The notes beneath the pieces were generated by a model that worked only from the letters and a program-made list of their open reading frames with translations, ran no database searches and was not told where the DNA came from. From Marivivens donghaensis (GTDB lineage: Bacteria > Pseudomonadota > Alphaproteobacteria > Rhodobacterales > Rhodobacteraceae), in the NCBI RefSeq assembly GCF_030410045.1, contig NZ_JAUFRA010000002.1:1-64000 (forward strand): a stretch of DNA of 64,000 nt. Reading direction: 5' to 3'. The position numbers and the translations under genes were made by a program. Below are positions 1 through 7,947 of the stretch, piece after piece. Positions within the stretch are counted from its first letter, which is position 1. The number at the start of each line of letters is the position of its first letter.

Positions 1-110
1 ACTGACCAAGATGTGCCGTATTGTGATGAACTACGGATTAGCCTATGTAATGAAATCAGAGTGTTAGCAGAGTTGTTGTGCCTGTAACGGGAATAGAACC
101 CAACGTCTAA

Positions 111-131
111 CCCTTCAGCGGCACCAGTTTT
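111..131 (+). repeat. Left attachment repeat (attL-like) of the integrated element
   Basis: A 21-bp sequence starting CCCTTCAGCGGCACCAGTTT is repeated exactly at 16479-16499 in the same orientation. The first 16 bases read like the 3' end of a tRNA (T-stem 3' strand, acceptor 3' strand, discriminator A, CCA), the usual target of tyrosine integrases. No T-loop or rest of a tRNA lies upstream, so this copy is not an intact tRNA gene. It may be a scar of tandem integration, with the true tRNA further left of the window. The adjacent integrase gene supports the call. Confidence 0.8.
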
Positions 132-182
132 CCCCAGATTTTCTGATAAGTATCAATGTAATCTGGGGTTTACTGTTTTTAC

Positions 183-232
183 GGGACCAGTTTCGGGACC
201 GCTTTTAGGACCACTCTGTCAGTTTTGGGACC
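183..232 (+). repeat. Integrase arm-type repeats, left end
   Basis: GGGACC-type hexamers occur at about 183, 195, 207 (AGGACC) and 227, three of them followed by a TTT run. The first pair is spaced 12 bp. The same GGGACC pair with the same 12-bp spacing recurs at about 16395 and 16407, just inside the right repeat. Short repeats next to both ends and next to the integrase gene are what arm-type integrase binding sites look like. This is inference from pattern only. Confidence 0.55.
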
Positions 233-299
233 GCTTTCGTCAGGTTTGGACGGTCGATTCTTCTTGCCTTGGGGCATGGTGGGCGGAAGAGTAACGACC

Positions 300-1595
300 A
301 TGGAAGAGACAGTGGCCCCCAGATTACCTCGGTATGTATTCAAGCGCGCAAATGGGACGTTCCGGTACAAGCGGAATGTGCCACTGGAGCTGAGAACGGT
401 CATTCCAAAGGCAACGGTCTACAGGCAGCTGGGCCGAACTTATCAGGAGGCGATGCTGGCGCTTCCGAAAGTCCATGCTGAGATCGAGGCCCTGTTCGAT
501 CGAGAGCGGGGGACCAGTGACGAGGACAGAGCCCGGGCGATTGTGAGGGAACGCCTCGGTGAACGTCATGAGGCGATGTTCATTGAGGGCGTAGTGGATC
601 CGGAGTGGGACGTCTTCGATGACTTCCAAGAGCTGGCAGAGGACACGAGAGGTGCTGTCCCCAAAGGCGTTACACAGCAACTGACCGCAGGGGCGTCAAA
701 AGCACCCCCTATGAGCCTCAAGCGGGTCCTGGAGACCTACTATGCCTATAAGGCAGAGGAGGCAGATGATGGGTTACGCACCCGGATTGATCGCCTCCGC
801 AAAGACCTGATTCTGTGTCTGGGGAAGAACCGCTTCGAGTGGACGGAGCTGAAGGACATCACCCGCGCTGATATGAACAGCTACCGAGACCTCCTGTTGG
901 CGCGGATGTCACCCAACTCGGTGAAGCGGAACGTGGGTACGCTGAAGGCGGCCATCAATCATGCCATCCTCGAGTATGACCTCGATATCCGTAACGTGCT
1001 GCAAGCCTTGCCGATCAAAGGGGCAGGGACCAGCAATTCAGACCGCCTCCCCGTCACAGAGGAGCAACTAGCAAAGCTCTGGCCCGCCTATGCCAGCAAC
1101 AAGACCGCTACAATCCTTCTCACTGTGCTGACCGACACAGGAGCGCGGCTGTCAGAGATCGCCGGACTGGTGATCGAGGATGTGGATTTGGAGGCTGAGG
1201 TCCTCCACATCCGACCCAATAGCTACCGAAGGCTCAAGACCAAAACCTCTACCCGGAGTATCCCTCTGTCCCCCAGAGCCACAGAGTGCTTGCAGGAGGC
1301 CATGGTTGGTCTCACCCAAGGAGACCCCATCTTCGCGAGTTACGCTCAACCTCGTGGCAATGATAAGGCCTCCGCCATGCTGATGAAGCGGCTGAGGACT
1401 GTCATCACGGACAAGAAGATCACCATCCACTCTCTACGGCACCGAATGAAGGACCGTCTGAGGAACACAGGCTGCCCAGAAGCAATCTCCACGGCCATCC
1501 TCGGCCATAGCAGCAATACCATCGCAGCCAACTACGGCTCAGGCTATGCCATCGAGGTCATGCGCGAGCACATGCAGAAGGTCTGGGGAGAGTAG
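300..1595 (+). CDS. Tyrosine recombinase / phage-type integrase (first)
   Basis: The 431-residue protein would catalyse site-specific integration and excision of the surrounding element. The C-terminal catalytic domain shows the full set: Arg in TDTGARLSEIAGL, Lys in RRLKTKTSTRS, the HxxR motif in IHSLRHRMKD, Gly-His in ILGHSS and a terminal nucleophile Tyr in AANYGSGY. The N-terminal part (YVFKRANGTFRYKRNVP) matches the arm-binding head common in rhodobacterial integrases. The ATG at 300 is chosen because GGAAGAG lies about 9 bases upstream and the upstream in-frame extension runs into the arm repeats. Its place at the left repeat makes it the likely cognate enzyme of the 111-16499 element. 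Confidence 0.9.
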   Translation: MEETVAPRLPRYVFKRANGTFRYKRNVPLELRTVIPKATVYRQLGRTYQEAMLALPKVHAEIEALFDRERGTSDEDRARAIVRERLGERHEAMFIEGVVDPEWDVFDDFQELAEDTRGAVPKGVTQQLTAGASKAPPMSLKRVLETYYAYKAEEADDGLRTRIDRLRKDLILCLGKNRFEWTELKDITRADMNSYRDLLLARMSPNSVKRNVGTLKAAINHAILEYDLDIRNVLQALPIKGAGTSNSDRLPVTEEQLAKLWPAYASNKTATILLTVLTDTGARLSEIAGLVIEDVDLEAEVLHIRPNSYRRLKTKTSTRSIPLSPRATECLQEAMVGLTQGDPIFASYAQPRGNDKASAMLMKRLRTVITDKKITIHSLRHRMKDRLRNTGCPEAISTAILGHSSNTIAANYGSGYAIEVMREHMQKVWGE

Positions 1596-2080
1596 GTGCC
1601 CCTCCCAGCCACATGACGTGGGGACGAATGACCAGGAGGGGGCGGAGCAGAAGAACGAGCAGTCCCTTCGCTCCGCGGACAAGGGGCACGCTAGGCAAAA
1701 CCCGCAGCAAATCAACGGGGAAGACCCGCAGTCCCATATCTCACCCGCGTGGCTGTTGCGCCTCTGCATCAGCGCCTGAGGCACCTACAAAATCTACCAC
1801 TCCGGGTCGTACCTCTGTGGGTGCACCACCAAACATCCCCAGCATGACCCTCTAAGGCTAAGACCACAAAGGCCGATAATTACCGCCGCATAAAGAGGAA
1901 GCATGTGATGCTGTTGGTCCCCGGGGTATGACCCGGGTCCTACCCCTGTTGGGTCATGTCTCACCATCCCCAGTAGGGCACCTGGTATAGCCGACGCTGA
2001 AGAAGAACCCTTCCTGCGGAAGCTCTCATTCTTATGAAGATCACAAACCAAATGATCCCTTAGGGTTGGTGTCCCCCAAA
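1596..2080. other. Non-coding stretch downstream of the first integrase
   Basis: About 480 bases with only short open frames that lack recognisable motifs or good ribosome binding sites. I see no RNA gene, terminator with a T run, or mobile-element ends in it. It belongs to the poorly coding left third of the element. Confidence 0.5.
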
Positions 2081-2175
2081 CCCTTATATCTTATATATTA
2101 CATATTATACATTATTCCTTATCCATTACATATTATCCATTATGGATTATTCTTTATTCTTTACATCTTATCAGT
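2081..2175. repeat. AT-rich block with imperfect direct repeats
   Basis: A roughly 95-base block of almost pure A/T in otherwise GC-rich DNA. It contains two near-identical 18-mers (TTACATATTAT, A or C, CATTAT) at about 2098-2115 and 2126-2143, 28 bp apart, and several further copies of the core TTATCCATTA or close variants. It sits directly upstream of the 2235-3194 gene. It could be an iteron-like replication or partition site, an unwinding element, or a promoter/operator region for that gene. The sequence alone does not decide. Confidence 0.5.
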
Positions 2176-2234
2176 AGCTTATGGTTCCTGATCCTTTTCC
2201 ATAGACGTCATTATGACTGAGAAAGTTATTGCCT

Positions 2235-3194
2235 ATGACCCAGTATATTCATCCCCAGTTTACCCCAGAGATCCTAACCACCTACCAAGGCTACCACCTG
2301 CAGATCTTCTCCTCAGGACGGGCCAAGGTGACCCTCCAAGGAGAGGGTCGGTCCCAAGTGCATTACTATGCGGAGGCTCCTAAGCGGGACCGCGAGGCGT
2401 TTACTCGCCAGAAAGCCCGGACAGGACAGGTTCTTCGAGACCACTATCGGATCGTGGAGCAGCTCCTTGAGACGCTTCCTGATGGAAGGGTTCTGCGCTT
2501 TTATGAGCAGAGCAACCGCAACAACACAGCTGACAATGCCCATATGGTGGTGTCCATTGAGAGGGAGTGTCTCTGGCTGGTGATGGCTGAGGTGGTCCAC
2601 ACCTGGCACCTCCCCTCACTTCTTGCCCAGCTTCTGCTCATGGGACAGGGCCCCAAGAAAGGGGTGCCGAGTGTGTTCAATGAATACATGTCGAGCCTCG
2701 AGCATGACTGGGAAGATGCTATGTTCGAGGTGGACCACTATCGGTATGGGGTTCGAGATCAGAGCCTACTGCAGGAGACTAGGCTCTCCCAGAAGACCCT
2801 AGCGCCCCAGAGTTCGTCTCACCCCACTATGCCACCAGTGACCCCCAGAGAGCCACAGAGTGCTCTCGCTCGTACACAGCTGCATCATGAATACCCCGAC
2901 GGATCCCTCGTGGACCCCTATGAAGAGGAGCCCGCTCCTGAGGACTGGGCGCTCACCCGAGCTGAGGCGGTTCCACTCTTCCGTTCTGCTGATGCACAGC
3001 CACCGCAACAGGACAGCGAACTGTGGGAAGATCCCTACGACGATCTGATCTTCTTTGTTCCTGATCCGGACCCGCAAGAACTGGACGACTACTTGCACAG
3101 TGAAGACACCGTCTCGGAGCGTGGCCACACAACGACCATAGGCAAGTCCACCCTCTACACTGGGACTGCGCTCTGGGAGCAGGTGGTGGGGTAG
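2235..3194 (+). CDS. Hypothetical protein of the integrated element
   Basis: A 319-residue protein I do not recognise. The first half, to about residue 160, looks globular with mixed charge. The second half is rich in Pro, Glu, Asp and Gln and probably disordered. There is no signal peptide, membrane segment or Walker motif. The ATG at 2235 is preferred over an in-frame TTG two codons earlier, with GAGAAAG about 10 bases upstream. The gene stands alone behind an AT-rich repeat block, a layout seen for replication initiators and element regulators, but no homology supports such a role. It is the only long, well-initiated frame between the two integrases. Confidence 0.55.
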   Translation: MTQYIHPQFTPEILTTYQGYHLQIFSSGRAKVTLQGEGRSQVHYYAEAPKRDREAFTRQKARTGQVLRDHYRIVEQLLETLPDGRVLRFYEQSNRNNTADNAHMVVSIERECLWLVMAEVVHTWHLPSLLAQLLLMGQGPKKGVPSVFNEYMSSLEHDWEDAMFEVDHYRYGVRDQSLLQETRLSQKTLAPQSSSHPTMPPVTPREPQSALARTQLHHEYPDGSLVDPYEEEPAPEDWALTRAEAVPLFRSADAQPPQQDSELWEDPYDDLIFFVPDPDPQELDDYLHSEDTVSERGHTTTIGKSTLYTGTALWEQVVG

Positions 3195-3750
3195 CAGCGA
3201 CAACGAGTTGTTAGGGACAGTCCCCAGTCCATTTACCCAAGTCCCACCACGATTGCGTCCGGACCACTGCACCGCTTCGCCTAGCCGCTGTCTCTTGCCC
3301 CGTCCCAATTCGACAAAAGCGGAACGATATCATCACAATAGGGATGCTTTCCCTGTAAAATGTCGTGGAGATCTTTTGGGACGGGACTGAATCTTTATCG
3401 AGGGTTTGTGGTTTTACCTGGTGCTGTCCTGCCATCTCGTGAGGCGTGGAGTTCCCCATCCATAGAGGTCGGTGACCAAGGGACCTGTCACATCTGCTCA
3501 TACCCCCACTTTGCGTTCACTGATCTTGTCGGTGGGGGCATGAGAGAGCTGGTGTGCATACTGCAGAAGCAGAGTTTGCCCTGCCCCGGTGTCCCACTGT
3601 CCCAGGGTTGGTCATTGGCCTTGGTTTACTCGACCTTTGGCTGGGACAGCGAAGTGTACCCTCTGTCCCAGGGTTGGTGTCCCATCCCCCCCTCAGAACT
3701 GAGGAGTTTTGAGCATCTATGATGGTGACAACCCATCATGGAGAACGCTT
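3195..3750. other. Non-coding stretch with a short repeated motif
   Basis: No convincing gene. The phrase GTCCCAGGGTTGGT occurs twice, near 3598 and 3667, embedded in similar flanks containing GGTGTCCCA. Open frames here are translations of these repeats and show no protein-like features. Confidence 0.45.
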
Positions 3751-3987
3751 ATGTTTACCTCACTCACACTGCTCGCCTGTGCGGGCGGTGCCCTTCGTCT
3801 TGGCCTGGGACTGGTCTTGTACCAGAAGACCCGGGTCGTCTTGTCTGTCCCTCAGGTACTGGCAGGTGCGCTTGTTGTTTTGGCGGGCCTGCCTGACGTT
3901 CTGAAGCCTGTGCCGTTCCCTCTCCCACCGGGACTGGTGCTGGGCTTTCTCTTGCCGGATCTCTTGTTCGCGAGGTCGGCAAAATGA
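3751..3987 (+). CDS. Small membrane protein, unknown function
   Basis: A 78-residue, very hydrophobic protein with two or three predicted membrane segments (residues about 3-22, 27-45 and 50-70). ATG 3751 follows GGAG at 3740-3743, a better start than an in-frame upstream ATG at 3709. Its stop overlaps the next start (ATGA at 3984), which suggests translational coupling with the following 65-residue protein. The size and two-helix layout recall holin-like or small accessory membrane proteins, but no family is recognised. Confidence 0.5.
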   Translation: MFTSLTLLACAGGALRLGLGLVLYQKTRVVLSVPQVLAGALVVLAGLPDVLKPVPFPLPPGLVLGFLLPDLLFARSAK

Positions 3988-4181
3988 CAGAGCGCGATCT
4001 TTCCCTCACCTCCGGCTGCATCGTTGTGATTGCCGCCTTCGATGACGTCCCCGAACATACCTTCCGCGTGGAGGAGGTGTTCGAGGACTGTGTCACCGGG
4101 ATCGCCCTCACGGGTCCTCTTGCAGGAGAGTACGGAGAGCCAGACCTCTCGCTCATCCTGCAGGTGCTCCCGAGCACGTAA
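3984..4181 (+). CDS. Small acidic hypothetical protein
   Basis: A 65-residue acidic protein (VIAAFDDVPEHTFRVEEVF then a central CVTGIALTGPLAGEYG) with the look of a small beta-rich domain. It overlaps the upstream membrane-protein gene by ATGA and lies 127 bases before the second integrase. This is the position in which small excision or regulatory proteins are often found. No helix-turn-helix motif is obvious and the function is unknown. Confidence 0.5.
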   Translation: MTERDLSLTSGCIVVIAAFDDVPEHTFRVEEVFEDCVTGIALTGPLAGEYGEPDLSLILQVLPST

Positions 4182-4210
4182 CCGCAACAGCCAAAACCCG
4201 TCAGTTCGGT

Positions 4211-4296
4211 CTTCAGGGGTCTGCCTAGTCCCTGAAGGCCCCTGACACGCATCACAAAATCCCACCTCACAGCACAAACCGGGGCCGCTGCCCCGG
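4211..4296 (+). promoter_or_regulatory. Two hairpins in the leader of the second integrase
   Basis: CTTCAGGG (4211-4218) pairs with CCCTGAAG (4230-4237). CCGGGGC (4279-4285) pairs with GCCCCGG (4290-4296) around a CGCT loop. The second stem ends a few bases before the AGGAG ribosome binding site of the integrase gene at 4309. It could limit translation or terminate read-through. The hairpins are seen directly and their role is inferred. Confidence 0.4.
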
Positions 4297-4308
4297 ATAG
4301 GAGACCTC

Positions 4309-5655
4309 ATGTCGACACGTATTACGTATGCCAGCCTCCAGCATAACACCTGGGTCTATCGCCGGACCTACCCGAGGCACCTACAGCCCCTCTTGGGCTC
4401 ATCCCTGAAGCAATCCCTCAAGACCACCGACGCCCGGGTCGCCAAGGCACGGGTAGAGGAGCTGAATGCTACCTTCGCCAAGGTGGTGTCCGAGGCGGAA
4501 GCATCTCTGAAGGATGAGGACAAGAACGTCGTTCTACATCCACAGGCCACCTCACCCACCTGCACACCTGCAACCACCCCTGACACTCATACAGTTCAGC
4601 TGAAGGTCACCCGTCCCCGCTACACGCGGGTGCTATTGCAGGGGGATAAGACCGTCTCGGAGATGGCCAAGGCCTATCTGGAGGAGCAGTCCCAACGTCT
4701 GCGTCCTGGGAGCTACAAGTCGGTGCGCTTTGCGATGGAGCTACTGACCTCTCAGCTGGGATCCATACCCCTGAATGCCCTGACACAAGCACAGGGGAGA
4801 GAGGTCCTCACTCTGATCAGTCGTCTCTCTCCCAACATCCGCAAGTATCGGGTGGCTTGGGGACAACCCCTGATCCAGCTGGCACGCCTGTCAGGGGAGC
4901 TGGAAAGCCAAACCCTGACCGCCAAGACCCAAGGGCGGATCTGGGAGCAGATGACAGCCCTGATCGACTGGAGTGTCCGCCAAGGGGAGCTCTCAGCAAA
5001 CCCTTGGGACAAGCTTACTCTTCTCGCGACTGAGAGGTCAGAGACGAAGCCCCATGCGGTCTTGACGGATGAGCAGGTTGGTCTGCTGCTCCAGACTGTC
5101 AGCCGTCAGTCCCAGGTCTATGGAGCACTGCTCTTTGGTCTTCTCGCTGGACTGCGCTCTGGGGAGATCTGTGGCCTGACCTGGGAGGACATCCACCGTA
5201 AGGGGAACCTTGGCCGGTTTGTCTGCGTTCGACCCAACCAGCACAGACCGTTGAAGTCGAAAGCGGCAGAACGGGAGGTTCCCCTGCATCCCACGCTTGA
5301 GGCCTATCTCGATCGGAGGAGCCCAGCCTCATCCCTCAGCACCACCGACACCCCTGAGGACCGTCTCTTCCCACGTCTGACCGTCGATCGGGTGGTGAAG
5401 GCCTATGCCAAGCTGAGGACCCAGCATCCGACCCTCCAAGGCACGGTGTTCCACTCTACCCGCAAGTGGTTCGTCACCCAGTGCGAACGCACAGGCACCC
5501 CGGAGCACTTCACCGCCACCCTCGTCGGTCACGCCTCCGCCCGCTCCGCCAACAGGCTCACCTACGGGCTCTACTCCGGCGGTATCTCCGATGAGCAGAA
5601 GCGGAGGATTATCGATGGGGTGAGGTTGCCAGTGCCAACCGGAGCGGAAGAGTGA
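4309..5655 (+). CDS. Tyrosine recombinase / phage-type integrase (second)
   Basis: A 448-residue tyrosine integrase distinct from the first. The catalytic domain shows Arg in LAGLRSGEICGLTWEDI, Lys in RPLKSKAAEREVPLHP, the HxxR box in FHSTRKWFVTQ, Gly-His in LVGHASARS and the nucleophile Tyr in LTYGLYSGG. The N-terminal head starts YASLQHNTWVYRRTYPRHL, a common form in Rhodobacteraceae. ATG 4309 has AGGAGA 5-10 bases upstream. It lies between the poorly coding region and the metal cluster. It may belong to a second element fused with or inserted in the first, but no second pair of end repeats was found around it. Confidence 0.9.
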   Translation: MSTRITYASLQHNTWVYRRTYPRHLQPLLGSSLKQSLKTTDARVAKARVEELNATFAKVVSEAEASLKDEDKNVVLHPQATSPTCTPATTPDTHTVQLKVTRPRYTRVLLQGDKTVSEMAKAYLEEQSQRLRPGSYKSVRFAMELLTSQLGSIPLNALTQAQGREVLTLISRLSPNIRKYRVAWGQPLIQLARLSGELESQTLTAKTQGRIWEQMTALIDWSVRQGELSANPWDKLTLLATERSETKPHAVLTDEQVGLLLQTVSRQSQVYGALLFGLLAGLRSGEICGLTWEDIHRKGNLGRFVCVRPNQHRPLKSKAAEREVPLHPTLEAYLDRRSPASSLSTTDTPEDRLFPRLTVDRVVKAYAKLRTQHPTLQGTVFHSTRKWFVTQCERTGTPEHFTATLVGHASARSANRLTYGLYSGGISDEQKRRIIDGVRLPVPTGAEE

Positions 5656-5919
5656 GGTAGGGACCGCCGTCCCTCCGACGTAACCCCAACACAACACCCC
5701 GTTCGGTATCTCCATGTGAGGTATCGGGCGGGGGCAAATGAGATATTTTTTTGCACAAGGGCGGGGAGCGGATAGTCGCTGCGATGCGCGGTTCTATGAA
5801 CGCGTCTCTAAAGCAGCCATTCGATGGATGGGATGGAGCTGACGCCGAATCTGACCCGAATCAAGTGATTGATTTAAATATATAATAACGCCCCAGCATG
5901 CACTCTTGCGCAAGCCCCT
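5656..5919. other. Intergenic region between integrase and metal cluster
   Basis: About 260 bases without a gene. It has a short AT-rich stretch near 5870-5890 and no clear terminator or repeat. It marks the transition to the more GC-rich metal-resistance segment. Confidence 0.4.
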
Positions 5920-6246
5920 TCAGGCGGCCCGTGGCGCCGCGAGGATGACGAAGGCGCCGATGAGGCAGAGGGCCGCACCGACCAGGTCCCAGCCATCCGG
6001 CCTCTGCCCCTCGGCGGTCCACATCCAGAGCAGCGATGCGGCGATGTAGACCCCGCCATAGGCGGCGAAGGCGCGTCCGGCCAAGCCCACCTCGACCTGC
6101 GCGAGGAGCCAGCCGAAGGCCGCGAGGCTCGCCACGCCCGGCAGAAGCCAGAGCGCGGAGGCGCCGCTCCGCCACCAGGCCCAGACGGCAAAGCAGCCGG
6201 CGATCTCGGCCAGCGCGGCCAGCGGGTAGATCACGGCGGCCGGCAC
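5920..6246 (-). CDS. YnfA family small membrane protein (UPF0060)
   Basis: A 108-residue protein with four predicted membrane helices. It matches the YnfA family in length and sequence style (IYPLAALAEIAGCF at the start, FAAYGGVYIAASLLWMW in the middle, DLVGAALCLIGAFVI near the end). Members resemble small multidrug-resistance exporters, and the substrate here is unknown. The GTG start at 6246 is chosen because it gives the family length and sits one base past the merR stop. A longer start at 6285 would overlap merR. The gene is co-transcribed with merR, so expression may respond to metal. Confidence 0.75.
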   Translation of the reverse strand: MPAAVIYPLAALAEIAGCFAVWAWWRSGASALWLLPGVASLAAFGWLLAQVEVGLAGRAFAAYGGVYIAASLLWMWTAEGQRPDGWDLVGAALCLIGAFVILAAPRAA

Positions 6247-6247
6247 G

Positions 6248-6673
6248 TCAGGCCCCGGTCTGGTGGTCGGCGAGGCAGGCGCCATGGTCGCGCAGGACCT
6301 CGAGAACCCGGCAATCCGAGATGGTCTCCCGGCTGCATTCCCGCAGCATCCGCTTCAGTTCCGTGCGCAGCGCCTCCAGCCGGGCGATCCGGGCCTCGAC
6401 CTCCTTGAGCTGGCGATGCGCGATGACATCCACCTCGGCGCAGGAGCGGGAGGGGTTGTCGGAGAGGTTCAGGAGCTCGCGGATCGCTTCGAGCGTGAAC
6501 CCGAGCTGGCGCGCGTGCCGGATGAAGGCGAGCCGGTCGAGGTCGGCATTGCCGTAGCGCCGCTGCCCGCCTTCGGTCCGTCCCGGCTCGGGCAGAAGCC
6601 CGATCTGCTCGTAGTATCGGATGGTCTGCACCTTGGTGCCGGTGCGCTTGGCGAGCGTGCCGATGGCGAGCAT
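6248..6673 (-). CDS. MerR family metal-responsive regulator
   Basis: A 141-residue MerR regulator. The N-terminal winged helix reads MLAIGTLAKRTGTKVQTIRY with the conserved YYEQIGLL. A long dimerisation helix covers residues about 80-112. Cysteines at 78, 113 and 121 match the metal-binding pattern of the MerR/PbrR/CadR group (first Cys before the long helix, then a Cys pair in a C-terminal loop). Cys133 may add a ligand. The start at 6673 has AGGAGG upstream; an in-frame extension to 6727 is less likely. It is divergent from the SCO/PCu(A)C genes, with a typical MerR-type promoter between. Likely inducers are divalent soft metals (Pb, Cd, Zn, Hg) rather than Cu(I). Confidence 0.85.
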   Translation of the reverse strand: MLAIGTLAKRTGTKVQTIRYYEQIGLLPEPGRTEGGQRRYGNADLDRLAFIRHARQLGFTLEAIRELLNLSDNPSRSCAEVDVIAHRQLKEVEARIARLEALRTELKRMLRECSRETISDCRVLEVLRDHGACLADHQTGA

Positions 6674-6775
6674 GTGGGGCCTCCTGATTGCTACAGCGAT
6701 TGTAGGTTTTGCCATCGGCACATACAAGGGTGCTCACGAATGCGTCATGACGGCTGCCCCAGTTCAAAAAAGTGC

Positions 6776-6807
6776 TTGAACCTCTACCTACTGTAGCTTG
6801 TAGGTAG
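6776..6807 (+). promoter_or_regulatory. MerR-type promoter and operator, 19-bp spacer
   Basis: A -35 element TTGAAC (6776-6781) is followed by 19 bases and a -10-like TAGGTA (6801-6806). Within the spacer is the inverted repeat CTACCTAC (6784-6791) / GTAGGTAG (6800-6807). A 19-bp spacer with a dyad between the boxes is the hallmark of promoters untwisted by MerR proteins. It points toward the gene at 6844. Confidence 0.8.
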
Positions 6808-6843
6808 CCGCCAAATCGAAGAATTGCGAGGCTTTCCGGGCGG

Positions 6844-7449
6844 ATGACAAGACTACAGAAAGGATTGTGGGCGGCGGTTGCCGTCGCCGCGCTCGGCGCG
6901 GGGGCACAGGCCGTGATGGAATCGCGCGCGCCGGAGGTCGCCACAAGCGCCGCGTCCTTGGTGGTGGCCGAGTTCGAATTGACGGGCCATGACGGCGTTG
7001 TCCGCACCGAGGAGGATTTCTGGGGCAAGTGGACCCTCGTTTTTTTCGGCTTCACGAACTGCCCCGACATCTGCCCGACCACGCTGGCGGAGATCGCGCA
7101 GGTCATGGACGACCTCGGCCCGCAGGCTGACGCGGTGCAGCCGCTCTTCATCTCGGTGGACAGCGACCGTGACCGGCCGATGGATCTGGCCGAATACGTG
7201 CCGCTGTTTCATCCGTCGATCCTGGGCCTAACCGGCACGCCCGACCAGATCGAGGCCGCCGCCGCGTCCTTCAAGATCTTCTACGAGCGCGTGCCGGAGG
7301 AGGACGCGCCCGACGGCTACATGATGGGCCATACGAGCCAGGTCTTCCTCTTCGACCCGGATGGCGGCTTCGTGCGGCTCTACGGCTACGGCACGCCCGC
7401 CCCGGAGATCACATCGGACCTTAGCGCGCGGATCGACGCGCGGAATTAG
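6844..7449 (+). CDS. SCO1/SenC family copper-handling protein (first)
   Basis: A 201-residue membrane-anchored thioredoxin-fold protein. Family members deliver copper to cytochrome oxidase or act as thiol reductases in the periplasm. Visible features are an N-terminal anchor (residues about 5-25), the CxxxC copper site in NCPDICPTTLAEI, and the distal His in MMGHTSQVF. It is the first gene after the MerR-type promoter and is followed by a PCu(A)C chaperone and a second SCO protein, the classic partners in copper delivery. Its location in an integrated element suggests a metal-stress role rather than the housekeeping oxidase assembly copy. Confidence 0.88.
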   Translation: MTRLQKGLWAAVAVAALGAGAQAVMESRAPEVATSAASLVVAEFELTGHDGVVRTEEDFWGKWTLVFFGFTNCPDICPTTLAEIAQVMDDLGPQADAVQPLFISVDSDRDRPMDLAEYVPLFHPSILGLTGTPDQIEAAAASFKIFYERVPEEDAPDGYMMGHTSQVFLFDPDGGFVRLYGYGTPAPEITSDLSARIDARN

Positions 7450-7485
7450 AGTTCTCAAGGATGCCCCAAATGACATGGAGACGAA

Positions 7486-7947
7486 ATGTTGAATAGATTT
7501 TCACGCGCCGCGTTGGTTCTTGGCCTTTTCGCTGTCGCGCCCCCCGTCCTCGCCGGCGGGGAGGACGTTGTGGTCGAAGACGCCTGGTCGCGTGCCTCGA
7601 TCGGGACGGGCCGACCCGGCGTCGCCTACATGACGCTGCGCAACACCGGGGCTGAACCGGTCGTGGTGACCGGCCTGCGCACCGATCTCGCGATGATGCC
7701 GATGATCCATTCGACCACCACCGATGCGCAGGGCGTCACCCGCATGTCGCATATGGAGGCGGTGGAGATCGCCGCGGGCGAGGCCGTCGCGCTCGCGCCC
7801 GGCGGATTGCACGTCATGCTCATGGACCTTCAGCGGCCGATGGTCGAGGGCGAGAGCTACACCCTGTCGGTGATCTTCGCCGACGGGACGGAGGCAACGG
7901 TCGACGTGCCGATCCTCGGCATCGCGGCGCGGGGGCCGGCGAACTGA
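7486..7947 (+). CDS. PCu(A)C family periplasmic copper chaperone
   Basis: A 153-residue secreted protein with a signal peptide (cleavage near VLAGG). It has the PCu(A)C Cu(I) site built from His and Met: MMPMIHS, then TRMSHME, then GGLHVMLMDL, fitting the H(M)x10Mx21HxM arrangement. It would bind Cu(I) in the periplasm and pass it to SCO proteins or the CuA site. Its stop overlaps the next start by one base (TGATG), so translation is coupled to the second SCO gene. Confidence 0.88.
   Translation: MLNRFSRAALVLGLFAVAPPVLAGGEDVVVEDAWSRASIGTGRPGVAYMTLRNTGAEPVVVTGLRTDLAMMPMIHSTTTDAQGVTRMSHMEAVEIAAGEAVALAPGGLHVMLMDLQRPMVEGESYTLSVIFADGTEATVDVPILGIAARGPAN

Noticed and set aside
1..131. Possible complete tRNA ending at the left 21-bp repeat
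   Set aside because: The acceptor/CCA-like end is present, but no T-loop consensus, anticodon arm or D-arm can be folded upstream, so it is only an attachment-site remnant.
3360..3722. 120-codon open frame containing repeated LSQGW phrases
   Set aside because: Its content is explained by the repeated GTCCCAGGGTTGGT DNA motif, and no ribosome binding site or domain is seen.
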